Below, piece by piece: positions 52,716 through 62,124 of a stretch of 64,000 nt of DNA. The notes below the pieces were generated by a model. The model searched no databases. It was given only the letters and a program-made list of their open reading frames with translations, and was not told the origin of the DNA. The stretch is taken from assembly GCF_005144585.1 (NCBI RefSeq), contig NZ_SSMQ01000028.1, forward strand, positions 79,080-143,079. The letters are read 5' to 3'. Origin of the DNA: Polyangium fumosum. GTDB lineage: Bacteria > Myxococcota_A > Polyangia > Polyangiales > Polyangiaceae. The translations under genes and the position numbers were made by a program. Within the stretch, counting starts at the first letter, position 1. Every line of letters starts with the position of its first letter.

Positions 52716-53261
52716 ATGTCGAACGTGGCGCGATTGCGTTTCGAAGAAACCGCGGACAAGGGCCTCTACCTCGGCCCGGCGACGGTCGCGACCGTTCGTC
52801 CCGCCGAAATCGAGGTCGACCTCCCGAAAGGCGGCAAGGTCCACGCGCGCCTCGCCCTCGCGTATACGTACGAGCCTGTGCCCGGCGACGAGGTGCTCGT
52901 CATTGGCAATGCCGAGGGCCACTGGATCATCGGCGTCGTGCACGCCCGGGGCCCCGCGGTCCTGCATTTCCCCGCCGACGCGGAGCTCCGCGCCGCAGGG
53001 ACGCTCCGGATCGCCGCGGATCGCGGGGTCGAGATCGCCGCGCCCGAGCTCTCCGTGACGACGAAGAAGATTCGCACGATCGCCTCCGAGGTCGTCCAGG
53101 CGTTCACCACGCTGCGCCAGCGCGTCACGGAGCTCCTCAGTGTGCAAGCGGGACAAACGCACACGGTCGTCGAGGGCTCGATGCATTCACAGGCGAAGAG
53201 CGCGACGATCCTCACCGAGGAAAAAGTCTCGATCAACGGCAAGGAAGTCCACCTGGGCTAG
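52716..53261 (+). CDS. DUF3540 family protein
   Basis: 181 aa, beta-rich. It begins MSNVARLRFEETADKGLYLG and has VPGDEVLVIGNAEGHWIIGVV, an OB-like segment as at the VgrG/gp5 tip, followed by a helix (TLRQRVTELLSV) and a last strand set. DUF3540 proteins are found with DUF2169 and DUF4150 in VgrG clusters and probably join the PAAR-like tip to the spike; that mechanistic role is inference. GAAGGAGA precedes the ATG. Next gene 13 bp downstream. Confidence 0.85.
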   Translation: MSNVARLRFEETADKGLYLGPATVATVRPAEIEVDLPKGGKVHARLALAYTYEPVPGDEVLVIGNAEGHWIIGVVHARGPAVLHFPADAELRAAGTLRIAADRGVEIAAPELSVTTKKIRTIASEVVQAFTTLRQRVTELLSVQAGQTHTVVEGSMHSQAKSATILTEEKVSINGKEVHLG

Positions 53262-53274
53262 GAGGCGCTCTGCC

Positions 53275-54333
53275 ATGCTCCCTGCATCGAACCGCGGCGT
53301 CGGGATGAATTTCGGGTTTCCGGACGTGTGCCTCACGCCGACGCCGGTCGGCCCCGTCCCCATTCCGTACCCGAACATCGCGATGAACGCGCAGGCCTCG
53401 GTGTTCTCGCCGATCGTCAAGGTCTCGGGCGTCCACGCGCTGAACCTCGGGTCGATCATCGCGATGACCTCCGGCGACGAACCCGGCACGGCGCACTGGA
53501 CCGTCAAGGGTCCGGGCAAATACATCATGGGCAATCCGGTCGTATTCGTCGACAGGATGCCCGCGATCAACCTGACCTGCCCGACGATGGGCAACACCGG
53601 GAACAACGCCCTCGGCGCGGTCGTCGTCCCGAGCGCCGTGAACGTGTTTTACACGTACGCACATTCCCCCGCCGCGATCTCGCCGGACAACGTCTCGGCC
53701 GCGCGCGCCGCGGCCCTCGGCGATGCCATCCTCGGCCGCGCGGGTACGGCGCCGCTCACGGCCGCGATGCTCGACGACGGGATCGGATACGTGCGGGTCG
53801 CGGTCGTCACGACGGACATCACGAGCCGCTTTCACGTGGCAGCGCGCGATCTCGAATCGAAAGGCGCGCGTGCGCTCGTCCTCGATCTCGCCGGTTGCCC
53901 GGGCGGGGACCTCGACGCGCTCATCGCGTGGGCGGCGACGTTCCTCGATGAAGGTGCGGAGATCGTCCGAATCGAGGACGCCGAAGGGGACGAGCTCGTC
54001 CACCACGCGCACTTGCCCGCATCGTACACGATGCCCCTCGTCGTGCTCGTCGACGGCGGGACGGGCTCGGCCGCGGAAATCCTCGCCGCGGCCCTGAAGG
54101 CCCACGGCCGCGCGCTCGTCATCGGCCACCGAACGCACGGAAAAGGCAGCGCGCAGCGTCTCGTCCCGGGCGAGGAGGACTCGTTCGCTTATCGCACGGC
54201 CGCGCATTGCACCGGGCCGGGGGGGATTGCAATCGACGGCGTCGGCGTCGCGCCCGACGTCGTGATCGAGGGCGACTTCGGCCCCGCGTGGCTCGCGGCC
54301 GCGTGCGACGCGGCCCGCGCCCGTCTGTCCTGA
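53275..54333 (+). CDS. PAAR-like DUF4150 domain fused to S41-peptidase-like domain
   Basis: 352 aa. Residues 8-130 are a PAAR-like DUF4150 tip (MNFGFPDVCLTPTPVGPVPIPYPNIA start). Residues about 165-340 match the core of tail-specific (S41/CTP) proteases: RALVLDLAGCPGGDLDALI, GGTGSAAEI with Ser265, HGKGSAQ with Lys290, and GGIAIDGVGVAPDVVIE. The Ser-Lys spacing of 25 equals that of E. coli Prc (S430, K455); the Prc Asp441 position is Ala here. No PDZ domain. GGAGG lies upstream. Last gene of the rightward operon. Likely a spike-tip protease effector or a processing enzyme. Confidence 0.85.
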   Translation: MLPASNRGVGMNFGFPDVCLTPTPVGPVPIPYPNIAMNAQASVFSPIVKVSGVHALNLGSIIAMTSGDEPGTAHWTVKGPGKYIMGNPVVFVDRMPAINLTCPTMGNTGNNALGAVVVPSAVNVFYTYAHSPAAISPDNVSAARAAALGDAILGRAGTAPLTAAMLDDGIGYVRVAVVTTDITSRFHVAARDLESKGARALVLDLAGCPGGDLDALIAWAATFLDEGAEIVRIEDAEGDELVHHAHLPASYTMPLVVLVDGGTGSAAEILAAALKAHGRALVIGHRTHGKGSAQRLVPGEEDSFAYRTAAHCTGPGGIAIDGVGVAPDVVIEGDFGPAWLAAACDAARARLS

Positions 54334-56019
54334 CTAACTCTTTTTCTTGGGGGGCCCAAACCCACCATACAGCGACTTGTTGACCGCCGGCTTCGGCGGG
54401 ATCCGCGGCGGCGGGGGCTTCGGGATTTCGACCTTCGGCTCCTTCGGGGACTCCGCCCACGGATCGGTCCGCGCGGGGCGCGGCGGCAACGGCGGAGGCG
54501 TCGCCGCGGCCGGAGGCGTCGCCGCGACCGGAGGCGCAGCAGCAGCCGGAGGCGCAGCAACGGCCGGCTCGGGGCTCGGCGTGCGCGCGCTCGGCGGCGG
54601 GGGCGGCGGCTCGGCGGCCACCTCCGAAAAATCGAGATTCGCCAGATCGGCCGTGAACGAGAGGGCGCGCGTCGCCTCCTCGACGATCGGCATCGGGGCC
54701 GCCTCGACGATGACCTTGGACCAGGGCGCGCCCGGAATGGGAGCGCTCTGGCCCGCGTGCGAAGCGGCTTGGGCCCTTCCTGCAAACGGAATGGCTGGTT
54801 TTTGCTGCGCCGCCACGGCCGCATCCCCGTCGAGGGCATATGTCCCTTCCATCGGGTTTTCCTCGCGCCTCTGCGCGAATGGCATGGCATTCGAAGGACC
54901 CGTGATCACGTCTTCGAGCACCATCGTCGATTCGTCGCCGCCGCGCGACCACGTATCGCTGCGGGCCGTGGTCGTCGCCAGGTCGTCGACCGTGCCGACC
55001 AGGGATGGCCCCTTCTTTTCCGGTACCGGCGGCGGGGTCAAGAGGTGCGCGAGCGGGCGCCCCTCGGTCTCGATGCCAGCCGCGACCCGCAAACTGCCGA
55101 GGGCTCGCTCGTCGTCGAGCGGCACGACGACACGACAAACGAGCGAACAGCGCAGCGTATCGGCGTCGATGCGCAGGATGTCCGGCCGCATTGCGACCGT
55201 ACGCGCGGCCTCGGGCGCGCTCGACGACAGGCCAAACAGCGTCACGAGGCCCCGCGCGGTGGGCAGGCGTGACGAGATCCGCGGATGCTCCGGGTGCAGC
55301 CCTTCGAGCACGATCCATTCATTGCCCACGAGGGATTCGATCTGCTGATCGGGCGGCGCGGCCTGAAAATAACTCCAATCGAATTCGGCCGGGATCTCCG
55401 GCACGGGCTGATCGAGCGCCAGGGGCGAAAGCGCGCCGAGGAGCGATTTGCGTTGCGCGAGCGCGCGCGAGATCGGCCCGAAGCCCGCGACGAGGCTCCC
55501 GTCCGTCGGGTACACGATGTTCGGCGGCACGGATCCAGGCGCTTTGCCCGTTCCGTGCGGGTTCGGCCGGAAGCCGATGCCGCCGAGGGCTCGCTCGTAG
55601 ACGAGGGGAATCTTGTCGAAGGGCGTGATCTCGGCGCCCTTGCGATCGCCGTAGACGTGCAACGTCTTGTCGAAGAGCGCACGACCATGGAAGACGGCGA
55701 GGCGCACGACCTGCCGGGTCACGGTGGTCCCCGCGGGCGCGCAAGCGTGCCCGGAAAGCACGATATCGACGCGCGGCAGGTGCGGCACGACATCACTCGT
55801 GGCGCGAATGCTGCGCGTCGGGTTGTCGCGGTGGTGCATCTCGGCGCGGAACAGCTCTTCCGGGGCGATGGACTGCATCGGCTCGTTGGGAACGAGCTTG
55901 AACGTGGCCTTTAGCACGCACGTGAGATGCAGTTTTCCAGCGTGACGGAAGACGGCCGTTCCCCCCTTCGAGGGTCCGACGGTCGTGATGGGGACGGGCC
56001 AGTGGGCGACGAGGGCCAT
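54334..56019 (-). CDS. DUF2169 protein with Pro-rich tail
   Basis: 561 aa. The DUF2169 domain is at about 1-320 (VPITTVGPSKGGTAVFRHAG, YFQAAPPDQQIESLVGNEW, VLEGLHPEHP, the last also in the protein at 38034). The remaining 240 residues are Pro/Ala rich with a Pro-repeat tail ending KPAVNKSLYGGFGPPKKKS. It converges on the PAAR-S41 gene with no spacing, so it is separately transcribed. The ATG at 56019 is used; a GTG at 56037 is possible. Third DUF2169 copy in the region. Confidence 0.87.
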   Translation of the reverse strand: MALVAHWPVPITTVGPSKGGTAVFRHAGKLHLTCVLKATFKLVPNEPMQSIAPEELFRAEMHHRDNPTRSIRATSDVVPHLPRVDIVLSGHACAPAGTTVTRQVVRLAVFHGRALFDKTLHVYGDRKGAEITPFDKIPLVYERALGGIGFRPNPHGTGKAPGSVPPNIVYPTDGSLVAGFGPISRALAQRKSLLGALSPLALDQPVPEIPAEFDWSYFQAAPPDQQIESLVGNEWIVLEGLHPEHPRISSRLPTARGLVTLFGLSSSAPEAARTVAMRPDILRIDADTLRCSLVCRVVVPLDDERALGSLRVAAGIETEGRPLAHLLTPPPVPEKKGPSLVGTVDDLATTTARSDTWSRGGDESTMVLEDVITGPSNAMPFAQRREENPMEGTYALDGDAAVAAQQKPAIPFAGRAQAASHAGQSAPIPGAPWSKVIVEAAPMPIVEEATRALSFTADLANLDFSEVAAEPPPPPPSARTPSPEPAVAAPPAAAAPPVAATPPAAATPPPLPPRPARTDPWAESPKEPKVEIPKPPPPRIPPKPAVNKSLYGGFGPPKKKS

Positions 56020-56070
56020 TGGTGCGGAGCGTATCACGAGCTTGGCCGATGGGGCCGGGGATTCGCCCGT

Positions 56071-57456
56071 TCAGTCGACCGCGACCACGGTGAGCAGGTA
56101 GGGCCCAGGCAAAGGCCCGGACGCGCTCACGTAGGTATCTGCGGAGATCCAGAACGTGCCCGGACCCGCGCTCACGTCGAGCACTTTGTCGGCGCGCGCG
56201 ACGCAAAGCTCCGCGCCGCCCGGGTCGTCCATGAAGTGCACGTCGATATCGACGCCCGCGGCATCGAACACGCGAATGCGCAGCTTCGTCGGCTCCTTCA
56301 GCGCGATCCGGTAGACGACCTCGGCTCCGCCCTCGTCGACGGGGCTGCACGAATACTGGTTCGCGACCGAGGTCTTGCTCGCCGTGGTATCGCGATCGTC
56401 CACGAAAGGCAGCCCGTCGATCTCGAAGGGGCTCGCCCACGACCCCTCGCCCACGAGGTCCTTGGGCCGCGGCTCGGGCGCCTCGCCATCGAGCAAGAAA
56501 CGCCGGGCGCGATCGAGGGCCTCGATCGTGAGCAGGTTTCGCCGGTTCATTCCCTCGCCGAGGCCCGCGGCATCAAACCAGCAGGCGTGTACGCCGCCCT
56601 GGGCGAACGATTGCAGGTGAACGCCGTCGCCGACGAGGCCGAAATCGGATACCTCGGCGAGGGTGCCGAAGAGGTCCATGAGCGGCGCTTGCCGGGCCTG
56701 GGCCACGGCGCGGACGACGGCGTTCATCTCGGGGACGAGCGCGCGGGCCTCGTCGGTATCGTCGCGCTGGGGCAAGGTGGTGAGCAGTGGGACGACGCTG
56801 GCCGCGGCGAGCTCGTCGACGACACGAAGGAGGTTTTGGGCGAAGGGCTCGACGCCTTGTGGATAGGTATCGTTCGTGCCGAGCAGGACGACGGCGAAGG
56901 CCGGCGTGATCGCCGCAATCTCCTGGTCGATCGGCGAAGGATCCCCGGCGAGCACGGCCCCCGAGGACCAGCCGACCTTCGCGGCCAGGGTCGTCCGTTC
57001 GAATGAGGTCTTTGCCCCGTCGGCGAGGTCTTTCCCGAAAAACGCGCGCGTGGGCTCGAGCGCGGCGCTCGCGCCCCACTGGACGTCATTGCCGCCGAAG
57101 CACGTCAAAAACCCGGTGTTGACGGTATTCGAATCGCCGACCTTGGCAAACACGGACGTCCGCCCGGGGCTGGTGGCGAGGATGCCTTTCCATCGCTCGA
57201 CGACGGTCTTCGCGAGGGGCGAATGCCTCAGGCCGTGCGGATATCGAATCGGTCCGGACGGTTCGGGCGTGCTGCCGCCGCCGCCGCCGCTGCCGCCACC
57301 GCTCCCGCCGCCGCCTCCGGTCCCGCTTCCGCTCCCGCCGCCGCCCCCGCTTCCGCTCGCGCTTCCGTCGGGCGGCGATGCATTCGGTCCGTCCGGGGAA
57401 CAGGCCAGGGCGAGCAGGACGAACGGCAGGGCGAGGGCCGGACGTAGCGCGATCAT
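56071..57456 (-). CDS. SGNH-hydrolase lipoprotein
   Basis: 461 aa. Signal peptide with lipobox LLALAC (Cys19), a Gly/Ser linker (about 30-62), then an SGNH/GDSL hydrolase domain: block I AKVGDSNT, block III LGTNDTY, block V GDGVHLQS with the Asp-x-x-His pair. A C-terminal beta-rich domain (about 330-461) resembles pre-peptidase or carbohydrate-binding modules. Probably an esterase or deacetylase on surface glycans. Starts 11 bp after the preceding gene's stop, same direction. Confidence 0.85.
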   Translation of the reverse strand: MIALRPALALPFVLLALACSPDGPNASPPDGSASGSGGGGGSGSGTGGGGGSGGGSGGGGGSTPEPSGPIRYPHGLRHSPLAKTVVERWKGILATSPGRTSVFAKVGDSNTVNTGFLTCFGGNDVQWGASAALEPTRAFFGKDLADGAKTSFERTTLAAKVGWSSGAVLAGDPSPIDQEIAAITPAFAVVLLGTNDTYPQGVEPFAQNLLRVVDELAAASVVPLLTTLPQRDDTDEARALVPEMNAVVRAVAQARQAPLMDLFGTLAEVSDFGLVGDGVHLQSFAQGGVHACWFDAAGLGEGMNRRNLLTIEALDRARRFLLDGEAPEPRPKDLVGEGSWASPFEIDGLPFVDDRDTTASKTSVANQYSCSPVDEGGAEVVYRIALKEPTKLRIRVFDAAGVDIDVHFMDDPGGAELCVARADKVLDVSAGPGTFWISADTYVSASGPLPGPYLLTVVAVD

Positions 57457-57467
57457 GACCGGGGAGA

Positions 57468-58724
57468 TTACTTCTTCGCGTGATGCCGCGCGAGCCACAA
57501 CCGCGCGATCGGAGGCAGCTCCTCCTCGTCCGCGAGCGCCGCGTCGTCTTCGAGCAGCGCGAGGATCTGCGTCGCCGTGAGCCGATTGTACTCGTCGAGC
57601 GTGGCATCCTCCGCCCAGGCCGCGAGCCTCGCGGCGATCGGCGCCGCGCGCCCCGACTCCTTGATCGATCGCACGAGCCGGTATCCGCCGAGCTCCCCCT
57701 CGCGCGAGACCCCGCCGAACCGGATCACGAGGCCGAGCAGGAACGTATCCACGTCGAGCCCGGTCTCGGTGAGCCGCTCGGCCTCGGTCGCGTGCGCGGC
57801 CTCGCCATAACTCGAATAGGCGACCCGGTCGAACTGATCCCCCATGATCCGGAGCTGGAGCTGCAGGAAACAGCCGAGCTTCCCCATGTCGTAACAAAGA
57901 TCGGCATATTCGCGCGCGACCTGCGCAGGCCGAGAATCCATCGAGCAGCGCCCCATCGGGCGCCAGATCCGATAATACGAGAGCGCCTTTTCCTTGTCGC
58001 CCGCAGCCCGCGCGGCCGCGAGCTTCGCCCCCGCCTCCTCCTCGTCCGTGGCCCGCTCGTCGTCGTACACCGGCGGATCCGTCGCGAGCAGCGCGGCCAC
58101 GTATGCCCAGGCGTCGAGCGCCTCCATCAAAAGCCGGCCTGCAGGCGAGACGTACGCCGGCTCGATCCGGATCCGCGACGCGCCTTTCTCGAAGACGAAC
58201 GGCACGCCCGCCTCGGCCCGCTCCATCGAGCCCGTCACGAGCATCCATCCGGAACGGCTCCCGAGGCGCGCCTCGCTGTAGGCGTCGTCCGTCTCCGCGA
58301 ATTCGACACGCAGCGCGTACGTCTCGGCCTCGACCTCGCGCTCGACGGAGAGCACCACGTCGTCGACCTCCACGTGACCACCGTCCACCTCCTTGACGAT
58401 ACGGCCCTGGACGAGGCGAATGGGTTTGGCCTGGCGATCCGCCTGCTCGTAGGCGGACTGGAATTGCGCCATGCCCGGCCAGGACCAGCGCGGGTGCGCG
58501 TGCGGGCTCCGTGGAAACCGCGGGCGTTCTTCGGCCGTGATGAGCGGCGCGTTCTTCTTCGAGGACGAGCGATGCGAAGGCGTGCACTCGAGCCCCGCCA
58601 CGACCGAGAGCGCCGCCCCGAGGACGAGCGCGACCCGCGCGACACCGGCCCCGCCGCGGGCCTCCCGGGCCTCGCCCGCCGGCCCCTCGCCCTGCCCCCT
58701 GCCCTCGCGCCTCGAAGCGTCCAT
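57468..58724 (-). CDS. Exported or membrane-anchored protein, unknown
   Basis: 418 aa. After a basic N-terminus (residues 1-28) comes a hydrophobic segment (VALVLGAALSVVAGLEC, about 30-46) that could be a lipobox-type signal. The rest is a mix of strands and helices with no recognised motif. ATG at 58724 chosen from the position of the hydrophobic segment; upstream in-frame sequence is low-complexity. It forms a leftward pair with the SGNH gene (11-bp gap). Confidence 0.7.
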   Translation of the reverse strand: MDASRREGRGQGEGPAGEAREARGGAGVARVALVLGAALSVVAGLECTPSHRSSSKKNAPLITAEERPRFPRSPHAHPRWSWPGMAQFQSAYEQADRQAKPIRLVQGRIVKEVDGGHVEVDDVVLSVEREVEAETYALRVEFAETDDAYSEARLGSRSGWMLVTGSMERAEAGVPFVFEKGASRIRIEPAYVSPAGRLLMEALDAWAYVAALLATDPPVYDDERATDEEEAGAKLAAARAAGDKEKALSYYRIWRPMGRCSMDSRPAQVAREYADLCYDMGKLGCFLQLQLRIMGDQFDRVAYSSYGEAAHATEAERLTETGLDVDTFLLGLVIRFGGVSREGELGGYRLVRSIKESGRAAPIAARLAAWAEDATLDEYNRLTATQILALLEDDAALADEEELPPIARLWLARHHAKK

Positions 58725-58944
58725 GCCCGAAACCTCCGTCCGATCCACCCGGTGATCCCCCGGGCCGAAGTGCTCAGACGTCCGAGGAGGCGCGCGGGTT
58801 CCGGAAAAATGAGCCTTTCCAGCCCTCCGGCCGCCGGAGCGGACGATGGCAGAATCGTGCCCGCCGCGCTTGTGCCCTGCCAAGCCCATCCGCTAAGCTC
58901 CGCGCCCGCCGGCAGGACGCCGGTAAAACCACCTGGAAGAAGCC

Positions 58945-60144
58945 ATGATCCACCTCCGCAAAGCTCTACCGCTCCTCGCCCTCGGCCTCGGGCTCGGGTG
59001 TGGTGGCGCATCGCAGACCGGCCCGGCCCAGGGCCCGACGGGCCCGGTCTCCACGCAGCAGCGCATCGTGAACATCATCCCCATCGATCTCGGCGTTTGT
59101 TTCCAGCAAGCGCCCGCCCTGCCGGAGAAGATCAACGGCGAGGTGCTCACCGGCGTGCTCGTCGCGGCCCGGCCGTTCGTCATGGAATGCCTCGTCGACC
59201 CGAAGAACCGCGGCCCCGCGGACGAGACGAACCTCGCCCTCAAGACCACCCTCTCGGGCGGCAAGCTCGCGCACGCCATCACCGGCCAGAACGTCACGCC
59301 CGCCGGCGAGCAATGCATCAAGGCCGCCGTCGACAAGTTCGCCGCCACGGCCCCCGAGTGGGAGAAAAAAGCCGCGGCCGCGAACAGCGTGACCGCCGAG
59401 GTGCAATACAAACACATCGCCAGCGTGATGCCCACGGTCAAGATGGGCGTCAGCGAGGCCTCCGACGTGACCGGCGCGATCCGGCTCGCGCAGGGCAGCT
59501 TCTGCGATTGTTATGAACCCTGGAAGAGCGCGGATCCGGTCCTCCTCAAGGCCCAGGTCAAGCTCACGCAGACGGCCGCGCCGGCCGTGACGATCGAGCC
59601 GCCGACGGATCCGAACGGGACGCAGGTCGCCGCGTGCCTGCAACCGAAGGTCGCCGCGCTCCCGCTGAAGACGACGTCGACCGAGCTCACGGCGCCCTAC
59701 ACGTTCATGTTCCTGAGCTCCGCGCGCGAGGGCCTGTTCCAGGGCGCCCCGCCCCCGATCGCGTTCGCGCAGTACGAGCTCGTGCGCAACCAGCGCCTCG
59801 CCGCAGCCGTCATCGCCATGGGCGCGCGCACGCAGGCCGCCGAGGCGTACGACGCGCTCGTTGCCAAGTACAAGAAGGACACGGCCAGCGTGACGCTGGA
59901 GCAGCTCAAGAACGGCTGCGGGGCGCTCACGCAGGCCGACGACGGCTACATCGCCGTGCTCCAGAAGCAGCTCGAACTCGAACAGAGCGCCGTCGCGATG
60001 TTCACCGATTTCGCCGCGAAGGACGCCGCCTGGGCGACCGTCAAGGACGCCACGCAGATCAACGTGGACGAGACGAAAAAGGAGATCGAGAACGGCAAGA
60101 AGTTCAAAGAGTCCGATCTCCAGGCCTGCCCGAAGGTCAAGTAA
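58945..60144 (+). CDS. Lipoprotein, unknown, helical C-terminus
   Basis: 399 aa. Signal peptide with lipobox GLGLGC (Cys19), a short Gly/Pro spacer, then a domain with eight or so Cys (VCFQQ, ECLVD, QCIK, FCDCYEP, ACLQ, GCGA). The C-terminal third is helical, with coiled-coil-like heptads (LQKQLELEQSAVAMFTDFAA). Family unknown. Converges with the AAA ATPase gene, 8-bp overlap. Confidence 0.75.
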   Translation: MIHLRKALPLLALGLGLGCGGASQTGPAQGPTGPVSTQQRIVNIIPIDLGVCFQQAPALPEKINGEVLTGVLVAARPFVMECLVDPKNRGPADETNLALKTTLSGGKLAHAITGQNVTPAGEQCIKAAVDKFAATAPEWEKKAAAANSVTAEVQYKHIASVMPTVKMGVSEASDVTGAIRLAQGSFCDCYEPWKSADPVLLKAQVKLTQTAAPAVTIEPPTDPNGTQVAACLQPKVAALPLKTTSTELTAPYTFMFLSSAREGLFQGAPPPIAFAQYELVRNQRLAAAVIAMGARTQAAEAYDALVAKYKKDTASVTLEQLKNGCGALTQADDGYIAVLQKQLELEQSAVAMFTDFAAKDAAWATVKDATQINVDETKKEIENGKKFKESDLQACPKVK

Positions 60145-61471
60145 CCCCGCCTTTTTCCGATCCCCGGAACTTCAACCGAAACGCCGTGGCGTACGTCTCC
60201 ACCGGGGGCGGCGTCACGCTCGCGTTCGTCGCGATGATCTGCGAGGCCCACATCCGCTCGGCCACGCCGCACCCATCCTCGAGCTCCCGCCCCGATCGCC
60301 CCTCGGCCTTTTCCGCGAGCGAACGAAGCTCCTCCGGGCCGAGGTGCTTCGCATAATAGGCGAGGATGGCCGCCCGCTCCTCCGCGTCCGGGAGCGGGAA
60401 ATGGACGAAAAGATTGAAGCGGCTGAGGAGCGCCGGATCCAGGTCGTCCTTGCGGTTCGTCGCGCCAATCACCACCACGTTGCTCGTATCGACGAGCCCT
60501 TGCATCTGGCGGAGCAGCACCGAGAGGATCCGCCGCGTCCCCTCGTGCATCGCGCGATCGCGCGAGCCGGCGAAGGCGTCGATCTCGTCGAGGAACACGA
60601 TGCTCCGCGGGAGCGCGCCCGCCCGGTCGAAGATCTGGTCGAGCCGCTTCTCCGACTCGCCGAACCATTTGCTCATGATCGACTCGACGGGCACGTAGAC
60701 GAGCGGGATCCCGCTCTGGCTCGCGATGATCCGCGCCATCGTGGTCTTGCCCGTGCCCGGCGGCCCTTCGAAAAGCACGGCGCGCGGCACGCTCGCGCCC
60801 GGCCGCGTCCGGGCCATTTCGCCGACGGCCATGAAGATCTCGGGGTGCAGGAGCGGCAGGACGATGGTCTCGCGCACCTCGCGCTTCGTGCGCTCGTACC
60901 CGGCGATGCGATCCTCCGAAAATGCGGGGCTCGCCTCGAACACGACGGCGCCGAGCTCGGCGAGCTTCTGCTTGGGCGAGCTCGCGTTCGCCGCGTCGCC
61001 CGTGTGAAAGGCATATCGGCGCAGCACGTCGAGGATACAATTGATCTCCTCTTGCAAGAGGAGCGCCTCTTTCTCGAACGAAACCACGCCGTGCCCCTTC
61101 GGGTCGAACCGGAACGTCACCTTCATCGGCGGCGGGAGCTCGGGGGCCTCGCCCGGCTTCTTCCGGTCGGACATCCGGCGCTCGAAGGGGCTGTGATGAT
61201 CCGCGACGACCACGACCCCGAAATAGCTGCGGCGGAACTCCGTGAAGTACCGGAAGTACTGCGCGAGCACGTCCACGATGGGGAAAAACGCCTCCTTGGG
61301 CAGGCTCTGAAACGAAAGCTCGATCGTGATCGTGGACTTCTTGTAGGAGATCGCAGGAAGCTGCGCGTTGACGAGATCCGGGCTCGCGGACGCGAGGCAA
61401 GCGACGGCGCCGACGTCGAGTTGCTGCTTGATCTGGTCGTACGGGAGGAGCTGCGAGGCAGGATCGGGCAT
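60137..61471 (-). CDS. AAA+ ATPase (Cdc48/spastin-like), single AAA domain
   Basis: 444 aa. N-terminal 185 residues of mixed structure form a family-specific substrate domain, followed by a classic AAA module (about 205-430): Walker A EGPPGTGKT, Walker B IVFLDEIDAF, second-region-of-homology VIGATNRKDDLDPALLSRF with the arginine finger. A hexameric unfoldase or remodelling ATPase is likely. No membrane helix or protease domain, so it is not FtsH. ATG at 61471. It stands alone; target unknown. Confidence 0.9.
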   Translation of the reverse strand: MPDPASQLLPYDQIKQQLDVGAVACLASASPDLVNAQLPAISYKKSTITIELSFQSLPKEAFFPIVDVLAQYFRYFTEFRRSYFGVVVVADHHSPFERRMSDRKKPGEAPELPPPMKVTFRFDPKGHGVVSFEKEALLLQEEINCILDVLRRYAFHTGDAANASSPKQKLAELGAVVFEASPAFSEDRIAGYERTKREVRETIVLPLLHPEIFMAVGEMARTRPGASVPRAVLFEGPPGTGKTTMARIIASQSGIPLVYVPVESIMSKWFGESEKRLDQIFDRAGALPRSIVFLDEIDAFAGSRDRAMHEGTRRILSVLLRQMQGLVDTSNVVVIGATNRKDDLDPALLSRFNLFVHFPLPDAEERAAILAYYAKHLGPEELRSLAEKAEGRSGRELEDGCGVAERMWASQIIATNASVTPPPVETYATAFRLKFRGSEKGGVT

Positions 61472-61572
61472 CGTCGTGTTTCCAGCGGCGGCATGAAAGC
61501 GCCGGCGCGCCTGCCTGTCAAACGGTAAGGAGCGGACGGAAACCGGCATGGAAATTGGTATGCGCAGGGGAC

Positions 61573-62124
61573 ATGTACGAACATGGAACGTCATTCGCCG
61601 CGGCCGTCGCTCTGCTCGTCTCGCTCGGCTCGCAGGCCCAACCCACGCGCGACGCGGAGGCGCCGGGCGACGGCTGCTTCACGAGCCTCGTCGTCCGCTT
61701 CGACGCGCTCGTCTCGAATCCCGGCGGCGAGAACGCCCACCACATCGAGCTTTTCCTCGACGGCAAACCCTGCATCGACATCACCCCCGAGGGCCGGGCC
61801 TGCGAGATGCGAGCGCCGCCGGACGCCGTGTGTGACGTCATTGCCCCGCTCTCGATCGCCGAGGGATGGTGCAACCGCGCCGAGGACGGCGCGTGGAGCG
61901 CCCATTTCCAGGTCCTTTCGAGCCGCCTGCTCGCCGACGACGTGACCCACGCGCTGACGGCGTATGTCACGACCCCCGAGGGGACCACGGTGCGCGAGGC
62001 GCCCGTCGACGTATCACGTTACCATCCGTGGGATCCGCGCGGGTCCTCGGTCACGTGTTTCCAGGGAAATGCCACGTTCGCGCGCACGGCCTCTGCCCTC
62101 GAAAAACGGCCCTCTCAGGGCTGA
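61573..62124 (+). CDS. Small exported protein, unknown
   Basis: 183 aa. Hydrophobic signal-like start (SFAAAVALLVSLGSQA). The mature domain has six Cys (GCFT, PCID, ACEM, VCDV, WCN, TCFQ), probably disulfide bonded in the periplasm or outside. No domain recognised. ATG at 61573 chosen; a TTG at 61555 is also in frame. Converges on the small Cys-rich gene with a 10-bp overlap. Confidence 0.68.
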   Translation: MYEHGTSFAAAVALLVSLGSQAQPTRDAEAPGDGCFTSLVVRFDALVSNPGGENAHHIELFLDGKPCIDITPEGRACEMRAPPDAVCDVIAPLSIAEGWCNRAEDGAWSAHFQVLSSRLLADDVTHALTAYVTTPEGTTVREAPVDVSRYHPWDPRGSSVTCFQGNATFARTASALEKRPSQG

